Shown here piece by piece: positions 52,766-62,348 of a DNA stretch of 64,000 bases (position 1 is the stretch's first letter; every line of letters begins with the position of its first letter). Both the position numbers and the translations under genes were made by a program. Where the stretch lies: NCBI RefSeq assembly GCF_027938815.1, contig NZ_CP115913.1:1584001-1648000 (forward strand). The letters run 5' to 3'. The stretch is from Oceanirhabdus sp. W0125-5. Lineage in GTDB: Bacteria; Bacillota; Clostridia; Clostridiales; Clostridiaceae. The notes beneath the pieces are model-generated. The model was given only the letters and a program-made list of their open reading frames with translations. It made no database searches and was not told the origin of the DNA.

Positions 52766-54070
52766 ATGAAGGCGATTAAAAGAAAAATCAGCTTAATATT
52801 AGCTGGTTTAATGGTTGCAGGTGCTACTGCAACAATGCCAGTTAAAGCTGAAGGTACAGCAGTTGAAAAACCATCAATTAACTGGAATTTCTCTGACCAC
52901 GAAAGAGTACAAGTAGGGGACAAAGAAGGAGTTTTCGTTACTTCTGATTACGAAGGCGATGTTCAATACTTAATCTGGATGAGAGATGAAGAAGGTAACT
53001 GGAAAGCTGGCGAGTACAGTGAAGCAGTACCAGCAAAAATCCCTTATTTCTTACAAACTGGTGGAGAATTAAAAGAGGGAGAAAACGTAATTTCTATTTG
53101 GGTTAAGAGAGCAGGAGCTGCTAACGAAGACCTTACTAAGTACAAAGAGGTTGATGCAGAGACTGGAAGAATGGAAGGATATGATTCTTACCACTTCTAC
53201 AAAATAACTCCAAATGAAACAGTTGACTTAAACGCTGATGGTGATATTGAGTTCACTCAAAACGGAAGCGAATTAACTGTTAAAGGAATCAAAGGTATGC
53301 CAGAAGGAACTGAGTATGTTGCATTTGCTTGGGATCCAGTTGGAAACGAGTGGTTCAATAAAGATGGAGAAGCTTTAACTGACGCTGACAAGGAAGCTTG
53401 GACTGCTGAAGAATTAACAGTTAAGCTTGTTGAAGGTAAAAAATTATTATTAGACGTTTGGGCAAAAGCTCCAGGAGCTGAAAAGCGTCAAAACTACAAA
53501 CTTACAATTGTTGAAGCTAAAGAAGTTGCTGGAACAGAAGTTTCTTTCACAACTGAATTAGATACAACTCCAATGTTCGGAGCTAACATGACTGTTGCTA
53601 CTGAAAGCGCAGAAGTTGCTACTTACAGAATATTCAAAGATGGAGCTGAGATTACTTCAGAAGCTGCTAAAGTTAACGAAGCTACTTTAGTATTCCCTAA
53701 GCCAGCTGCTGGTGATGATATCGTAGTTAAATTCTTCGATGCTAACAATGCATTAGTTGGAGAAGCTGCTACTACAGTAGGTGGAGAAGGTTCTTTCTCA
53801 ATTGAAGAGAAAGAAGTTAAAGAGTACGCTGTTGAAGCTGTACTAGATACAACTCCAATGTTCGGAGCTAACATTACTGTATCAAACGAAGACAGTGACG
53901 TTGCTACTTACAGAGTATTCAAAGATGGAGAAGAGATTACTTCAGAAGCTGCTAAAATTAACGAAGCTACTTTAGTATTCCCTAAGCCAGCTGTTGGAGA
54001 TACTATCAAGGTTCAATTATTTGATGCTAATGATGCATTATTAAGCGAAGTTGAAACTACAATCAAGTAG
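52766..54070 (+). CDS. Secreted S-layer-operon protein with two 'TTPMFGAN' repeats
   Basis: The 434-residue protein has a signal peptide with cleavage likely after VKA (about residue 28). Residues about 35-250 contain two Trp-rich modules. Two tandem repeats of about 90 residues end the protein (about 255-345 and 352-434), each with LDTTPMFGAN, VATYR, FKDG, EITSEAA and NEATLVFPKPA. No anchor motif (LPXTG, SLH or CWB2) is visible. Codon use (many AAC, TAC, TTC, GGA) differs from most neighbours and fits high expression. AGGAGGGG precedes the ATG. It is probably an abundant surface protein; I do not recognise a named family. Confidence 0.8.
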   Translation: MKAIKRKISLILAGLMVAGATATMPVKAEGTAVEKPSINWNFSDHERVQVGDKEGVFVTSDYEGDVQYLIWMRDEEGNWKAGEYSEAVPAKIPYFLQTGGELKEGENVISIWVKRAGAANEDLTKYKEVDAETGRMEGYDSYHFYKITPNETVDLNADGDIEFTQNGSELTVKGIKGMPEGTEYVAFAWDPVGNEWFNKDGEALTDADKEAWTAEELTVKLVEGKKLLLDVWAKAPGAEKRQNYKLTIVEAKEVAGTEVSFTTELDTTPMFGANMTVATESAEVATYRIFKDGAEITSEAAKVNEATLVFPKPAAGDDIVVKFFDANNALVGEAATTVGGEGSFSIEEKEVKEYAVEAVLDTTPMFGANITVSNEDSDVATYRVFKDGEEITSEAAKINEATLVFPKPAVGDTIKVQLFDANDALLSEVETTIK

Positions 54071-54138
54071 TTTGAAATTAAAAAAAGTTAATTAAGAAAT
54101 TTATTTATAAATTACGAATTAAAATGGAGGGTTTAGAT

Positions 54139-56697
54139 ATGAAGGGTAAAAAAATAGGTACTTCAGTTTTAGCTGCTGTAATGTTAGCTGGAACAACTGC
54201 TATGCCAGCATTAGCTGCTATGCCAACTCAATCAGTTGTTATCGGTGAGAAAGCATTTTCATTAGAGTATGCTAACAACGTAGAAAACATTAAGGAAATT
54301 CAAGAAGCATTAAAAGGAAATATCGATAAGATTTTCGTAAAATTCAACAATAAATGGTTCAACAACGATGGATCAAACTTAGCTGACGCTTCAGTTATCC
54401 CAGCAGTTGCTTACGTAACAGCTGACGGAACAGTTAACTACGAAGCTGGAGACGGTGAAGAAGTTACTGAAGGATTCAACATAGTTGACATCAGCCCAGT
54501 AGGAGTTAAGAAAATTAAAGTAGCTTTTAGCGATGCGGTTGATACTGATAAAGCTTCTTTCGAAGTTAAAAAAGGATCAATCGTAAGAAACCAAGATTCA
54601 GTTGAGTGGAATGATGAAAAAACTGAAGCTACTATCAACCTTTTAGGAATCATCAGCGAAGGTGATTACACAGTAACTGTTAAAGGTACTGATTTAGAAG
54701 GAGATGCTGCTAAGAGCACATTCTCAGCTAAAGATGAGAAAGTTACTACTATTGAAATTCTTGGAGATAAAGCTCCTGTTACTCATGTAACAGTTGGTAC
54801 TGAGGAAAAGCAATACGTAACTGTTGATTACAAAGTTAAAAACCAATATGGTGAAACAATGAAAAATGAATCACCTAAAGTTACTGTAACATTAGATGCT
54901 AGAGATGAAGCAAAGAACGAATACTATGTTTCTGACAATGCTGTAGCATTAAAGATTCCTTTCACAGTAACAATCATTGATACAAACACTGGAACTTATG
55001 CTTCAAAAGTTATGACTCCAGTTGCAGAAGCTAAAGTTTCTAAAGTTGAACTTAGTGGATTATATAAATTAAAAGATGACAAGATGGTAGAAGCTACTGT
55101 AGATACTGGTCTTGATACTGGTTTAAGATACGTAGAAATCAAAGCTGAAGACCAATATGGTAACGCTATTACAAGCGAAACTGCTGTTGAAGAGCAAGCT
55201 ACATTTGTAATTGCTGATTCAATCCTTAAAGTAACAGCTGAAAAGATTAAGAAGCATGACGATAAGTTATATGTTGAATTAGCTGCTGGAACTAACATTA
55301 CTGCAATGGACTTAGAATTAAGAGTTGTAGCTAATGCTAATGGTAACACTGCAGTTCAAAAGATTTCAATCTCTGAAAAATCTAAGCTTGACAAGTTTGA
55401 GTTAGAATTACCAGAAGATCTAATCGTAGCTGGTGAGACTATTGAGTTCAAATTCAATGCTTACGACCAAAATGGTAAAGAATTATCAGAAGCTGATAAG
55501 AAAGCTTTAGCTTCAGTAGAAGGATTCCAAATAACTTCAAGTAATGGTACTTTCGCATTTGGATATGACTACGAAACTTCTAAAGCAACATTAAAGTTAA
55601 CAACTGTTAATAACAATGTAGATATTCCTGCTACAGTTATGGTTGTAACTCCATCTGGACAAGTAATCAATAAGAGAATAACTGTTAAAGCTGCTGCTGT
55701 AGCTCAAGAGATCTCTCTTAAAGATATGACTAAATTAATGACTAAAGGTGCTGAAACTACAATTGATGAAGATAACTTAGTTATCACAGATCAATATGGA
55801 AGAGAAATGGAAGCAGAAGATTTCTTCGCAGCATACGAGCTTAAAGTTGAAGCAACTAATGCTGATGACAAAGACGTAACTCTTGAAGGAAATGAAGCTA
55901 CAACTTCTAGTGCAATCGTTGCTGATAGTACTATAACATTCACTGGTGCAAAGACTGGTAAAAAAGGATTTGCTCTTAAGTTCAATAAAAAAGGTGCAGA
56001 TAAAGTATTATTCACTTATGACTTTGCTTTAGAGACAGTTTCTGCTGATGATATCGCATCTTACGATGTTGAATTACCAGAGGTTCTTTACAATGGTACA
56101 ACTGGTTCAACTGTAACAAATGATTACGCTAAAGCTTACAGTGTATTTGGTAAAACTTCTTCAGGTAAGGAGATTGCATTAAAAGCTGATACTGACTACA
56201 TCATCAACTTCAGTGACACATACATTGATGATACTACTGTAGCTGGTAAGATCATGGGTAAAAATGCTGAGCTTGGAAAAGCAGAAGATAAGGATGATGA
56301 AAAAGATTTAGCAGTTCTAATCTTCACAAAGCATAATAATGGTACAATCTCTAAATCAATCAAGCTTAAGGAAGAAGCTCCTAAGATGGTTGAAACTAAG
56401 ATTAAGAAAGATAAGACTGTTATCTACATTAAAGAAGCAGATGCTACAGCTGCTAAGATTGTTGAGTCAATCAAGTCTTACATCGAGCAAGTTGACCAAT
56501 ATGGTGTTAAGCATGCTTTAGCTGCTGATGAGTACGACTACTTAACAGCTACTAAGCCAAGTGATGATACAGTTGAGTTCTCTATAAATGGACAAAACTT
56601 CACAGTGAACAAAGATCTTGAAAAAGATACTTCATTCACAGCTACATTATTACAAGGAACAGACAAACTTAATGTAACTGTTAAGGTTGTAGAGTAA
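54139..56697 (+). CDS. S-layer-like secreted surface protein
   Basis: The 852-residue protein has a signal peptide (to about residue 27, ending PALAA) and a long series of beta-rich Ig-like segments with recurring (N/D)QYG motifs, for example VKNQYGE, AEDQYGNAI, ITDQYGRE and VDQYGVKHAL, as in bacterial S-layer and Big2-type proteins. It is rich in Lys, Glu, Ala and Thr and has no Cys visible. No SLH or CWB2 repeats were seen, so the cell-wall anchoring mode is unknown. ATG 54139 follows GGAGGG. Codon bias matches the upstream gene, and no terminator separates the two, so they are co-transcribed. Confidence 0.85.
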   Translation: MKGKKIGTSVLAAVMLAGTTAMPALAAMPTQSVVIGEKAFSLEYANNVENIKEIQEALKGNIDKIFVKFNNKWFNNDGSNLADASVIPAVAYVTADGTVNYEAGDGEEVTEGFNIVDISPVGVKKIKVAFSDAVDTDKASFEVKKGSIVRNQDSVEWNDEKTEATINLLGIISEGDYTVTVKGTDLEGDAAKSTFSAKDEKVTTIEILGDKAPVTHVTVGTEEKQYVTVDYKVKNQYGETMKNESPKVTVTLDARDEAKNEYYVSDNAVALKIPFTVTIIDTNTGTYASKVMTPVAEAKVSKVELSGLYKLKDDKMVEATVDTGLDTGLRYVEIKAEDQYGNAITSETAVEEQATFVIADSILKVTAEKIKKHDDKLYVELAAGTNITAMDLELRVVANANGNTAVQKISISEKSKLDKFELELPEDLIVAGETIEFKFNAYDQNGKELSEADKKALASVEGFQITSSNGTFAFGYDYETSKATLKLTTVNNNVDIPATVMVVTPSGQVINKRITVKAAAVAQEISLKDMTKLMTKGAETTIDEDNLVITDQYGREMEAEDFFAAYELKVEATNADDKDVTLEGNEATTSSAIVADSTITFTGAKTGKKGFALKFNKKGADKVLFTYDFALETVSADDIASYDVELPEVLYNGTTGSTVTNDYAKAYSVFGKTSSGKEIALKADTDYIINFSDTYIDDTTVAGKIMGKNAELGKAEDKDDEKDLAVLIFTKHNNGTISKSIKLKEEAPKMVETKIKKDKTVIYIKEADATAAKIVESIKSYIEQVDQYGVKHALAADEYDYLTATKPSDDTVEFSINGQNFTVNKDLEKDTSFTATLLQGTDKLNVTVKVVE

Positions 56698-56710
56698 TAA
56701 TAAGTATATT

Positions 56711-56740
56711 AAGGAAGGGTTTAACCCTTCCTTTTTTTTA
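56711..56740 (+). terminator. Intrinsic terminator of the S-layer operon
   Basis: AAGGAAGGGTT (56711-56721) pairs with AACCCTTCCTT (56723-56733), and eight T follow. It lies 13 nt after the stop. Confidence 0.9.
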
Positions 56741-56803
56741 TTGATTAATTTATCATGGTCTGATAAAATTCAATATAAGAAATACTATAAAAAGGAGAAA
56801 AAA

Positions 56804-57277
56804 ATGATTATAAATAATAACAGAATAAGTATTAAGGATTCAAAAGAAAATTTAATAATAGATACGAAACAAGATACAAATAGAGAATTAAAATATAACT
56901 TTAAAATGAGCGATGATGAGTTATTACAATATTATGTAGATAAATATAAAGATGATATAAATAGTGATATTATAGAGAAGTTTTTAAATAATGCTATAGT
57001 AAATCAAAGAAATGATGTTAGCTTATCGATATTAAATTCTATAGAAAAAAAAGAAAATAAAATTTTTGGTAAAGTAATTGTATTTAATGGAGAGAGGGAT
57101 AAGTTTAATTTAGATGAATTTCCTTTAAGATTATTAGATGAGGAAGGAAATAAAGTATTTTCAGGTGAATTTACTTCAGATGATTTAGTAAAGAAAGATG
57201 AGGCTAAGGTTGTAGATATATATTGTGAAGTGGAAGATAATATAGAAATATTAGAGGGGTTCAAATTAACATACTAA
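56804..57277 (+). CDS. Small SLAP-like protein of unknown function
   Basis: The 157-residue protein has no signal peptide and is very rich in Asn, Asp, Lys and Glu. Its C-terminal half (about 75-157), with VFNGERDKFNLDEFPLRLLDEEGNKVFSGEF, resembles the SLAP (S-layer-associated protein) beta domain seen in accessory factors of S-layer secretion. The match is from pattern only. AAAAGGAG precedes the ATG. It sits between the S-layer genes and an ABC exporter, so a helper role for surface-protein export is a reasonable guess. Confidence 0.6.
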   Translation: MIINNNRISIKDSKENLIIDTKQDTNRELKYNFKMSDDELLQYYVDKYKDDINSDIIEKFLNNAIVNQRNDVSLSILNSIEKKENKIFGKVIVFNGERDKFNLDEFPLRLLDEEGNKVFSGEFTSDDLVKKDEAKVVDIYCEVEDNIEILEGFKLTY

Positions 57278-57364
57278 TTGTTAAGGGATTATTAATATTA
57301 TCGTAACCATTTTGTAATTTTTTTTCTTTATAATGGCAATATAATAGTTAGAGGGGGTGAAAGA

Positions 57365-58093
57365 TTGAACGAGATTATTAAAATAAAAGGTCTTAGAAAG
57401 GTCTATAGAATGGGAAAAGAAAAGGTAGTGGCCTTAAATTCTATTGACCTTTCTATTAATAAAGGAGAAATATGTTGTATTCTTGGTACCTCAGGATCAG
57501 GTAAGTCAACATTGTTGAATATGGTAGCTGGACTTGAAAAACCCACTAGAGGTGAAATAATAATAAAGGGTAAGCATATTGAGAAAATGAATGAAAAACA
57601 AGTTACAAAATTTAGACAAGAGAATGTAGGGTTTGTTTTTCAATCATATAATTTGTTAACAAGTTTAACTGCTATAGAAAATGTGGCCATGCCGTTAATC
57701 TTCGGTGGTTGTTCTAAGAGGAAAAGAAATAAAATGGCTGGGAAAATATTGAAGGATGTTGGGTTAGGTGACAGACTTCATCATAAGCCTAGTGAAATGA
57801 GTGGAGGACAACAACAGAGGGTATCTATAGCAAGAGCTTTTGTTCATTCTCCGGAAATTGTTTTTGCGGACGAGCCTACTGGAAACTTGGATACAAAGAC
57901 TACAATGGAAGTATTAAAGATGATTGTAGATATGGCAAAGGAAAAGAATCAAACATTAATAATCGTAACACATGATCCGGAAACGTGTATCTTTGCAGAT
58001 AAAGTAATACATGTTAGAGATGGTGATGTTCAAAAAATTGAAGTGAAAGATGAGATTGCAGGGAGGAATAAAGTTGAAACAACGAATAGCTAG
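57365..58093 (+). CDS. ABC transporter ATP-binding protein (MacB/LolD type)
   Basis: The 242-residue ATPase has Walker A GTSGSGKSTLL, FQSYNLLTSLTAIENV, signature MSGGQQQRVSIARAF and Walker B VFADEPTGNLDT. It has a TTG start at 57365 with GAGGGGGTGA upstream. It overlaps the next gene by 20 nt, and with the permease at 60460 makes a three-gene export system. Transporters of this class act mechanically on envelope substrates and do not import solutes. Confidence 0.9.
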   Translation: MNEIIKIKGLRKVYRMGKEKVVALNSIDLSINKGEICCILGTSGSGKSTLLNMVAGLEKPTRGEIIIKGKHIEKMNEKQVTKFRQENVGFVFQSYNLLTSLTAIENVAMPLIFGGCSKRKRNKMAGKILKDVGLGDRLHHKPSEMSGGQQQRVSIARAFVHSPEIVFADEPTGNLDTKTTMEVLKMIVDMAKEKNQTLIIVTHDPETCIFADKVIHVRDGDVQKIEVKDEIAGRNKVETTNS

Positions 58094-60467
58094 TATTTTA
58101 TCATTGATTATGCTATTGGCAATAATCCCTTTTAACAGTGTGTTTGCTGATGGTAAAAAAGAGGTAGTAATTGAAGATTTAGTATATCCAAGAGAAGAAA
58201 TACATAAAGGTGATAGATTTGGTGTAGGATTCAAGATAACAAACAATCTAGGTGAAAAGATGGAAAATGTTAAAGTTGAATATACATATGGATCATATCA
58301 TACAATCAACCAATCAAATGTATTGGAGATTGGGGACATAAATGAAGGTTCTGCTGAGGTTGTACCAGCAATTATGTTAATATATAATGGTGGAGAAAGC
58401 ACTAGAGCAGGATTTAAGGTAACATATACAACGGAAAATAATTTTACAGAACAAACAAAATCATTCTATATTCAATTAAAAGCTGTTCCAGACACTGGAG
58501 ATGTTAGTGGGAGCACAGGAGATTCTAAAAATTACAAGCCTAACTTGATATTAAAAAATGGAGAATTACCTGTTGCTTACAGCGGAGAATTTAAGGATGT
58601 AACTTTAGAGGTAGAAAATAAATCAGATTATAATGCAAAAAATATTGCCTTTGAAGCTTTACTTAAAAGTAATGAAATATTTGAGCTTGGAGAATTATCT
58701 CCAATTAAGAGAATTGAGTCTTTAGAATCAGGTAAGACTTCAAAAATCACTTACAAGGTTAATGTGAAAGATGGAGTTAAGTCTGGAGTTTACCCAATAG
58801 AGATTAATTACTCATATGAGAATGAGTATAAAGATAGATGGGAACAAAATAAAATAGTTGCATATATAAAAGTTATTGCTAATGATAAGAATGAAAGTGT
58901 TGAGCTTAAGAAACTAAACCAAACTTCAAATTTAGTTTCTGGACAAGACTTTGATATACAGTTACAATTAGCAAATTCAGGAGATGAGAAAATAACAAAT
59001 GTTAAAATAGAACTTCCTGAATTAAGTGGAGACAAGGTTATAAATAGAGAATCAAATACAATTTATATTGATGAGATAAATGCAAATGAAAAGAAAGAAG
59101 TAACTTTAAAATTAACAAGTTTTGAAGATCTACAAACAGGAAATTATCCAATTAAAGTTAAAGTAAGTTATAAGAATACTTACGGGGATGTTAAGGAATT
59201 CTTTGAAAACTATTACGTTAAGGTAAGCAAGCAAACATCTAACTTATTAATTGGAGAGATTAAAGCGTCTAAGAGAGTTTTAAAAGGTGAAGATGAATTT
59301 ACATTAACAGTTCCAATTATGAATCTTGGAGATAAGAGTGAAGAAAATATATTCGTTACTGCAATAGGAAGTGATGGAATAGTAAATAATTCACAAAGTA
59401 TGGTTATGATTGGATCAGTTGAAGGAAAAGAAACAAAGGTTGCAACTTTCAACTTTAGAGCACTTAAAGATATTACTGAAGGAAACAAAACAATTGCTAT
59501 AAAAGTTACTTATGGTAATAAGAATATAGATTCTGGTTATGTGGTTTATAGTGAAAAAACAGACGGTAACACAAGTGTACCTAAGATTATAATAAGTAAA
59601 TATACTCCAGAGCCTATGATGGTTAAGGCTGGACAAGAGTTTGACTTAAATTTAGCTTTCTTAAACACTCATAGAGATAAGACTGTTAGAAATATAAAGA
59701 TCACACTTACTACACATGAGAGTAGTGAAAAAACTGGAAGTGTATTCTCACCAGTTAACAGCAGTAACACATTCTTTATTGATGAGATAACTCCAAAGAA
59801 TGAATCTGAGATGAATATTACTATGTTCACTATACCAGATGCTAAATCTAAAACGTACACAATAGATGTAAAGATGGAATATGAAGATGAAAAAGGAACT
59901 CAATACAGTGCAACAGATCTAATTGGTATACCAGTAAGACAGCAATCTAAGTTCATGACATCAGATATTAATGTTCCTGAACAAATTGGAATTGGAGAGC
60001 CTATAAGACTTGATATTGATATAAGTAATACAGGAAAGATAGATCTTGCTAACTTTACTGTTAAAATTGAAGGTGATTTCAACGCATCAAATTCCACAAC
60101 TTACGTTGGTAATATTCAACCAGGAGCAAGAGAGTATTATGATGTAGACTTATTTGCTACTAAAGAAGGAGAAAACATAGGAACATTCATATTCAGCTAT
60201 GAGGAGCCAAGTGGAGATATAGTTGAAAAGAAAGTAGAAATAAAAACTAATGGTTTTGAAGTAAAAATGCCGGAAATTAATAACAACAATAATAATAGTG
60301 GTGGTGTCTATCCTCCAGATATGAATAATAAATCACTTGGTGAGAAACAAGGATTCCCATGGGTTAAGCTTGCTATTGGTGGTGTAGTAGTACTGATTGT
60401 TGTAATCATTATTGTTAGAGCTGCTAAGAAAAGAAAAAGAAAAAAGGAAATGGAGCTAGATGAATAG
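58074..60467 (+). CDS. Secreted CARDB-like repeat protein, membrane-anchored, partner of ABC exporter
   Basis: The 797-residue protein has a signal peptide (to about residue 26, FNSVFAD), then a chain of beta-sandwich modules of about 110-120 residues with VTLEVENKSDYNAKNI, FDIQLQLANSGDEKITNVKI, LTVPIMNLGDKS and IRLDIDISNTGKIDL, the pattern of CARDB/COG1361 domains. A C-terminal membrane helix (about 763-785) and basic tail anchor it. The TTG start at 58074 is chosen because GGGAGG lies 7 nt before it. It takes the gene position held by an HlyD-like adaptor in YknXYZ-type exporters, so it may be the extracellular receptor or adaptor of this transporter. Confidence 0.8.
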   Translation: MKQRIASILSLIMLLAIIPFNSVFADGKKEVVIEDLVYPREEIHKGDRFGVGFKITNNLGEKMENVKVEYTYGSYHTINQSNVLEIGDINEGSAEVVPAIMLIYNGGESTRAGFKVTYTTENNFTEQTKSFYIQLKAVPDTGDVSGSTGDSKNYKPNLILKNGELPVAYSGEFKDVTLEVENKSDYNAKNIAFEALLKSNEIFELGELSPIKRIESLESGKTSKITYKVNVKDGVKSGVYPIEINYSYENEYKDRWEQNKIVAYIKVIANDKNESVELKKLNQTSNLVSGQDFDIQLQLANSGDEKITNVKIELPELSGDKVINRESNTIYIDEINANEKKEVTLKLTSFEDLQTGNYPIKVKVSYKNTYGDVKEFFENYYVKVSKQTSNLLIGEIKASKRVLKGEDEFTLTVPIMNLGDKSEENIFVTAIGSDGIVNNSQSMVMIGSVEGKETKVATFNFRALKDITEGNKTIAIKVTYGNKNIDSGYVVYSEKTDGNTSVPKIIISKYTPEPMMVKAGQEFDLNLAFLNTHRDKTVRNIKITLTTHESSEKTGSVFSPVNSSNTFFIDEITPKNESEMNITMFTIPDAKSKTYTIDVKMEYEDEKGTQYSATDLIGIPVRQQSKFMTSDINVPEQIGIGEPIRLDIDISNTGKIDLANFTVKIEGDFNASNSTTYVGNIQPGAREYYDVDLFATKEGENIGTFIFSYEEPSGDIVEKKVEIKTNGFEVKMPEINNNNNNSGGVYPPDMNNKSLGEKQGFPWVKLAIGGVVVLIVVIIIVRAAKKRKRKKEMELDE

Positions 60468-61800
60468 TTTAGATCTGTTTAGAATGGGAATCAAGAACCT
60501 GATGAGGAGAAAACTCAGAACATTTCTTACTGCGTTGGGGATAGTTATAGGAACGGTTTCTATAGTTGTAATGGTATCTTTAGGTATTGCTATGACAAAA
60601 AGTACACAAGACTTCGTGGATAGCATGGGTGATGTTACTATAATCGATATTAGACCAAGCTATGATGGAAATGCAAAGAAAAACAGTAACGGACAATATG
60701 TAATTGAGGGGAAAGCCCTTGAAGAAATAAAAGGAATGGATAATGTTGAAGCTGTAACACCTATGCAGGAAGATTACATGCTTATGATATCAGGAAAATA
60801 TAGAGCCAATGTAAATATTGTTGGTATGGATATGTCAGTAGCAGATAAATTTGGTATTGAGATAGAAAAAGGCAGGATGATTTCGAAAGACGATAGAAAT
60901 GCTATAGTTGTAGGGATGGAAGTTCCATTCAGATTCATGAATCCTAAGAACCAAGATGATGGAATGAGGATGTATGGTGGATATGGACGAGGAATGGATC
61001 AAGAAGAGAGAGTTCCAGATGTTAACATGCTAGAGGATAGATTGTATTATACATTTGATCAAAGTTATGGATATAACTATAATGATGGAACTAAGAAGGT
61101 TAAACCTGAAAAGATTGAATGTGTTGGTATCTTAAAGCAGGGTGACTGGAGAACTAATGGATATGTCTACATGGACATAGAGCAGCTTAAGAAAATTAAG
61201 ACAAGTTATGAGAGAAAAAAAGGAACATATAAGAGAAAAAGAGATGAAGGATACAGCCAAATAAGGGTCAAAGTAAATGACGTTAAAAATGTAAAGGCGG
61301 TCCAAGAGAAGTTAAAGAATAATGGATATAATGCAACATGTATGCTTGACTGGGTAGAGGACATGAAAAAACAAAGTGCCATGGTTCAGATGATCTTTGG
61401 AGGAATAGGTGCTATATCTCTGTTAGTTGCAGCAATAGGTATAACTAATACTATGATAATGGCAATCTATGAAAGAAGAAAAGAGATTGGAGTAATGAAG
61501 GTTATAGGTGCTAGAATAAAGGACATAAAGAGACTGTTCTTATTGGAATCAGCATCTATAGGACTTATAGGTGGTACCATTGGACTCGGCGTCAGCTTTA
61601 TAGCATCCCATTTCTTAAATATGTTAGGTAAAAATATGGGACCAGGAATGGGTGGAGAACCAGTTAAATTATCAATTATACCATTCTGGTTAGCTGCGTC
61701 AGCTTTATTGTTTACTGCTTTCATAGGATTAATATCTGGATATCTTCCAGCTAGAAAAGCAATGAAGTTAAGTGCATTAGAAGCAATTAAAAATGACTAA
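60460..61800 (+). CDS. MacB/FtsX-family ABC transporter permease
   Basis: The 446-residue protein has one N-terminal helix (NLMRRKLRTFLTALGIVIGTVSIVVMVSLG), a large extracellular domain (about 45-305) and three C-terminal helices with the FtsX signature YERRKEIGVMKVIGARIKDIKRLFLLES. The extracellular part includes an unusual Gly/Met-rich stretch (about 165-180, MRMYGGYGRGMDQEE). The start overlaps the previous gene by 8 nt. It forms the membrane part of the exporter with the ATPase at 57365. Confidence 0.9.
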   Translation: MNSLDLFRMGIKNLMRRKLRTFLTALGIVIGTVSIVVMVSLGIAMTKSTQDFVDSMGDVTIIDIRPSYDGNAKKNSNGQYVIEGKALEEIKGMDNVEAVTPMQEDYMLMISGKYRANVNIVGMDMSVADKFGIEIEKGRMISKDDRNAIVVGMEVPFRFMNPKNQDDGMRMYGGYGRGMDQEERVPDVNMLEDRLYYTFDQSYGYNYNDGTKKVKPEKIECVGILKQGDWRTNGYVYMDIEQLKKIKTSYERKKGTYKRKRDEGYSQIRVKVNDVKNVKAVQEKLKNNGYNATCMLDWVEDMKKQSAMVQMIFGGIGAISLLVAAIGITNTMIMAIYERRKEIGVMKVIGARIKDIKRLFLLESASIGLIGGTIGLGVSFIASHFLNMLGKNMGPGMGGEPVKLSIIPFWLAASALLFTAFIGLISGYLPARKAMKLSALEAIKND

Positions 61801-61830
61801 ATAAAAAAGAGCTAAGGCTCTTTTTTATTT
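61799..61830. terminator. Bidirectional terminator between convergent genes
   Basis: A perfect 14-bp stem (61799-61812 with 61817-61830) has a TAAG loop and A/T runs on both sides. It overlaps the stop codons of both the permease gene and the minus-strand lipoprotein gene. Confidence 0.88.
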
Positions 61831-62226
61831 AGCGCTAATAATAAGTTTAAGTTCTCCTTCCGTATCGTCAAATAGAATTGAAGCAAGGTGGTCAGATTTT
61901 CGGGCAACAATGAAATTTGGATGTTCATCACGATCAGTTTCCCATCCGTCTTTTTCTAAAATTGAGGCATATTTATCTGTACTTGATTTTGTGTCACTAG
62001 GGGGTAATGAATATTCTGCTTTTGATAAGATGCCTTCTTCAGTAGATTCTGTGAATGAAATTTTTTGTGCTCCTGGATATTTGGGGAGAAAAGAAAATTC
62101 TGCAAAATAGGATATTTCAGCATTGTTGTTCTTGTTTTTATCACTATTCTCTCCGCCGTATTCACCTGTACAAGAGGTCATTGTAAATATACATATTGAT
62201 AAAAAGAAATATAATAATTTTTTCAT
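61825..62226 (-). CDS. Small lipoprotein of unknown function
   Basis: The 133-residue protein has a lipoprotein signal peptide, KKLLYFFLSICIFTMTSC, with the modified Cys at about residue 19. A short Asn/Lys linker follows, then a domain with LPKYPGAQKISFTES, DKYASILEKDGWETD and a final LKLIISAK strand. The domain looks like a small secreted alpha/beta fold; I do not recognise the family. A weak upstream site is present. It is transcribed alone, convergent with the exporter operon. Confidence 0.75.
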   Translation of the reverse strand: MKKLLYFFLSICIFTMTSCTGEYGGENSDKNKNNNAEISYFAEFSFLPKYPGAQKISFTESTEEGILSKAEYSLPPSDTKSSTDKYASILEKDGWETDRDEHPNFIVARKSDHLASILFDDTEGELKLIISAK

Positions 62227-62309
62227 AATTGGTCACCTCATTCATAGTATGCATAAATTGTATAAGAAAAATTAGTGTAAAAATATGGGGCAAAAAATAA
62301 ATCAAAATA

Positions 62310-62318
62310 TGATATAAT
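62310..62318 (+). promoter_or_regulatory. Extended -10 promoter of the Ig-like surface protein gene
   Basis: TGATATAAT matches an extended -10; no good -35 is seen. It lies 30 nt before the start codon. Confidence 0.5.
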
Positions 62319-62348
62319 AAAGGTAAAAATCAAGATGGAGGTAAAAGT

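Noticed and set aside
53623..55349. Minus-strand frames of 71-117 codons within the S-layer genes
   Set aside because: They arise from the strong codon bias of the forward genes and have no promoter, ribosome site or family signature.
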